Below, one piece after another: positions 6,352 through 7,354 of a DNA stretch of 7,354 nt. Below the pieces are notes generated by a model, which was given only the letters and a program-made list of their open reading frames with translations, was not told where the DNA came from and searched no databases. A program made the translations under genes and the position numbers. The DNA comes from Thiotrichaceae bacterium (GTDB lineage: Bacteria; Pseudomonadota; Gammaproteobacteria; Thiotrichales; Thiotrichaceae). How positions within the stretch are numbered: the stretch's first letter is position 1; each line of letters begins with the position of its first letter. The DNA lies in contig WGBH01000359.1 of assembly GCA_015494435.1 (NCBI GenBank), positions 1 to 7,354 on the forward strand. The letters are read 5' to 3'.

Positions 6352-6579
6352 TTATTTATGTTGATCGGTATAAGGAAGCAGAGCTAAAAAACGAGCGCGC
6401 TTGATAGCTGTTGCTAGCTGACGTTGGTATTTTGCTTTAGTGCCTGTAACACGGCTTGGTACGATTTTGCCCGTTTCGGTGATATAGGCTTTTAGTGTAT
6501 CAAGGTCTTTATAGTCTATTTGTTTTACGCCTTCTGCGGTGAAGCGGCAAAACTTTTGACGACGAAAATTGCGTGACAT
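6352..6579 (-). CDS. rpsR: 30S ribosomal protein S18
   Basis: S18 pairs with S6 on the platform of the 30S subunit and binds 16S rRNA in the central domain. At 75 residues it has exactly the length of the E. coli protein and is nearly collinear with it: FRRQKFCRF (5-13), GVKQIDYKD (17-25), KIVPSR (38-43), GTKAKYQRQLA (46-56) and the basic IKRARF (59-64) ahead of LLPYTD. AAGGAG lies 7 nt before the ATG, a strong ribosome-binding site. It follows rpsF by 22 nt, with no priB gene between them as there would be in enterics. Confidence 0.99.
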   Translation of the reverse strand: MSRNFRRQKFCRFTAEGVKQIDYKDLDTLKAYITETGKIVPSRVTGTKAKYQRQLATAIKRARFLALLPYTDQHK

Positions 6580-6601
6580 AGTTTGACTCCTTAGTAATCG
6601 A

Positions 6602-6952
6602 CTAACGCTTATTGCGTGCTGGACGTTGCTCTTGCTTTTCTTTACTTAATAAAGAAGCTTCAGTAAAGGCTTCATTCTCACGGATAGTTAGATTACGCAA
6701 CACCGCATCATTAAAACGGAATAAACGCTCTAGCTCGTTCAATGCATCGTTATTGCATTCAATATTCATCAGTAAATAGTGGGCTTTATGCAGTTTGTCG
6801 ATAGGATAAGCCAAAGGACGACGTCCCCAGTCTTCTAGTCTGTGCATATTTCCTTCGCTCTCGCTCACTACTTTTTTATAGCGCTCGATCATTGCAGGAA
6901 CTTGGTCGCTTTGGTCAGGATGGATCAAAACAACAATTTCGTAATGTCTCAA
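6602..6952 (-). CDS. rpsF: 30S ribosomal protein S6
   Basis: S6 forms a heterodimer with S18 and binds the 16S central domain late in 30S assembly. The 116-residue protein has the family fold signature: MRHYEIVVLIHPDQSDQVP (1-19), HRLEDWGRRPLAYPI (37-51), KAHYLLMN (56-63) and FRFNDAVLRN (78-87). The start codon is TTG. This is firm, because a TAA stands in frame seven codons upstream with no other initiator between, AAGGAG lies 7 nt before it, and the protein then begins exactly where S6 should. The tail after residue 100 is short and basic (KEKQEQRPARNKR, 104-116) and lacks the acidic end that RimK glutamylates in E. coli. It is the first gene of the operon, read from a strong promoter through a leader of about 85 nt. 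Confidence 0.98.
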   Translation of the reverse strand: MRHYEIVVLIHPDQSDQVPAMIERYKKVVSESEGNMHRLEDWGRRPLAYPIDKLHKAHYLLMNIECNNDALNELERLFRFNDAVLRNLTIRENEAFTEASLLSKEKQEQRPARNKR

Positions 6953-7037
6953 TGTAAATCTCCTTCTGGATTAAGACAGCCCTATCGTCAGAATTAACTC
7001 TTTTGATAAAGCAAGGAGGGGCATAATGCCCACAAGA
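6953..7037 (-). promoter_or_regulatory. rpsF leader with complement to its own Shine-Dalgarno sequence
   Basis: The predicted 5' leader holds CTCCTT (7018-7013), a perfect complement of the rpsF ribosome-binding site AAGGAG (6965-6960), 47 nt apart. Between them GTTAA and TTAAT could pair as an inner stem around GACGATAGGGCTGTC, itself able to fold. Just upstream, GGGC and GCCC around ATTAT (7031-7019) form a small hairpin whose GCCC could instead pair with the GGGC at 6982-6979. rpsF transcripts in many bacteria carry a leader bound by S6:S18, recognised by a CCG in a bulge; I do not see that CCG convincingly here. Autoregulation by RNA folding is an inference. Confidence 0.45.
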
Positions 7038-7043
7038 CGCGCG

Positions 7044-7072
7044 ATTATCAGGCAGCATGGAATTAATGTCAA
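7044..7072 (-). promoter_or_regulatory. Strong sigma-70 promoter of the rpsF-rpsR-rplI operon
   Basis: A perfect -35 TTGACA (7072-7067), an exact 17-nt spacer and GATAAT as -10 (7049-7044, five of six matches). The start would fall near 7037, giving a leader of about 85 nt. Consensus quality and position directly ahead of a ribosomal operon make this the best-supported promoter in the window. Confidence 0.85.
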
Positions 7073-7133
7073 TGCTAGATTTTATGATTAAGTAGAAGGA
7101 TACAGTAAATTTAATATTGCGCTGGTTTATTTT

Positions 7134-7257
7134 GTACGCTGGACAAGTTTTGCAAATCCGTCCACAGGTTTAGATTAAATGCCTTTGCAAAAGATATTCA
7201 AGCTGCAAGGCTTTCTTAAAATGTTTCGACGAGGTAACAAACCCCGTCGGGCTAAAA
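7134..7257. repeat. Structured non-coding block with nested inverted repeats
   Basis: The 282 bases beyond the rpsF promoter (7073-7354) hold no recognised gene. Within them, CGACGAGG (7227-7234) pairs with CCCCGTCG (7242-7249) at seven of eight positions around a 7-nt loop. GCCTTTGCA (7181-7189) faces TGCAAGGC (7204-7211) with one base missing. TGGAC (7140-7144) faces GTCCA (7160-7164) around a TTTGCAAA palindrome (7149-7156). Three hairpins in about 110 bp of otherwise AT-rich DNA suggest a palindromic intergenic repeat. None is followed by a T run, so these are not ordinary terminators. The far right end (7258-7354) is A-rich and shows nothing I can name. Confidence 0.4.
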
Positions 7258-7354
7258 ATAACCTTTGTAAAAAAGAAGTAAATTAAAAAGTAACCACTCG
7301 TTGTAATATTTTTAACTAATAACAAAAAAGAAAAATAAAATTGATGCTCTACAC

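Noticed and set aside
6352..6952. A priB gene between rpsF and rpsR
   Set aside because: Only 22 nt separate the two genes, so priB is truly absent from this operon.
7227..7249. GC-rich hairpin as the terminator of a gene beyond the right edge
   Set aside because: Neither strand has a T run straight after the stem, and no upstream gene is visible to be terminated.
1..7354. Defence, phage, CRISPR or toxin-antitoxin system
   Set aside because: All nine genes belong to recognisable housekeeping or envelope families; there are no arrays of repeats with spacers, and no integrase, nuclease or transposase frames.

Overview
The window carries nine protein genes, all on the minus strand and all housekeeping or envelope-biogenesis genes, flanked by two non-coding, repeat-like ends. 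LptF, LptG and a late lipid A acyltransferase show a Gram-negative bacterium. S6, S18, L9 and IlvE look strongly gammaproteobacterial: S18 has the same 75-residue length as the E. coli protein and nearly the same sequence. The DNA is AT-rich. The order rpsF-rpsR-(DUF2232 membrane gene)-rplI, without priB, fits gammaproteobacteria outside the enterics. The repeat-laden intergenic ends loosely recall filamentous sulphur-oxidising Thiotrichales, but that is an impression and not a demonstrated placement.

Layout in the direction of transcription (right to left). 7354-7038: non-coding DNA with a hairpin block near 7140-7250 and a strong sigma-70 promoter at 7044-7072. 7037-6953: a leader of about 85 nt that contains a perfect complement of the rpsF Shine-Dalgarno sequence. 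6952-4810: a ribosomal operon of rpsF (TTG start), rpsR, a DUF2232-type membrane protein and rplI (with an acidic tail), ended by a hairpin terminator at 4722-4751. 4661-4633: a probable promoter for a second unit. 4607-330: ilvE, a small CHCC zinc-finger gene, an LpxL-type lipid A acyltransferase, lptF and lptG. The last three are tightly packed, with two 4-nt ATGA overlaps. 329-1: non-coding DNA holding a 142-bp MITE-like element with 16-bp near-perfect terminal inverted repeats, plus a decayed extra copy of one end.

How the genes work together: S6 and S18 form a heterodimer on the 30S platform and L9 is a 50S protein, so the first operon serves ribosome assembly. In the second, the acyltransferase finishes lipid A, and LptF/LptG form the inner-membrane core of the ABC transporter that extracts finished LPS for transport to the outer membrane. 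IlvE makes branched-chain amino acids, and its zinc-finger neighbour has no assured role.

I found no defence system, phage, CRISPR array, integrase or transposase. The points most worth a second look are non-coding: the possible SD-sequestering rpsF leader and the MITE-like element after lptG. Next come the odd start of the acyltransferase gene, the acidic L9 tail, and the joining of lptFG to a lipid A acyltransferase.
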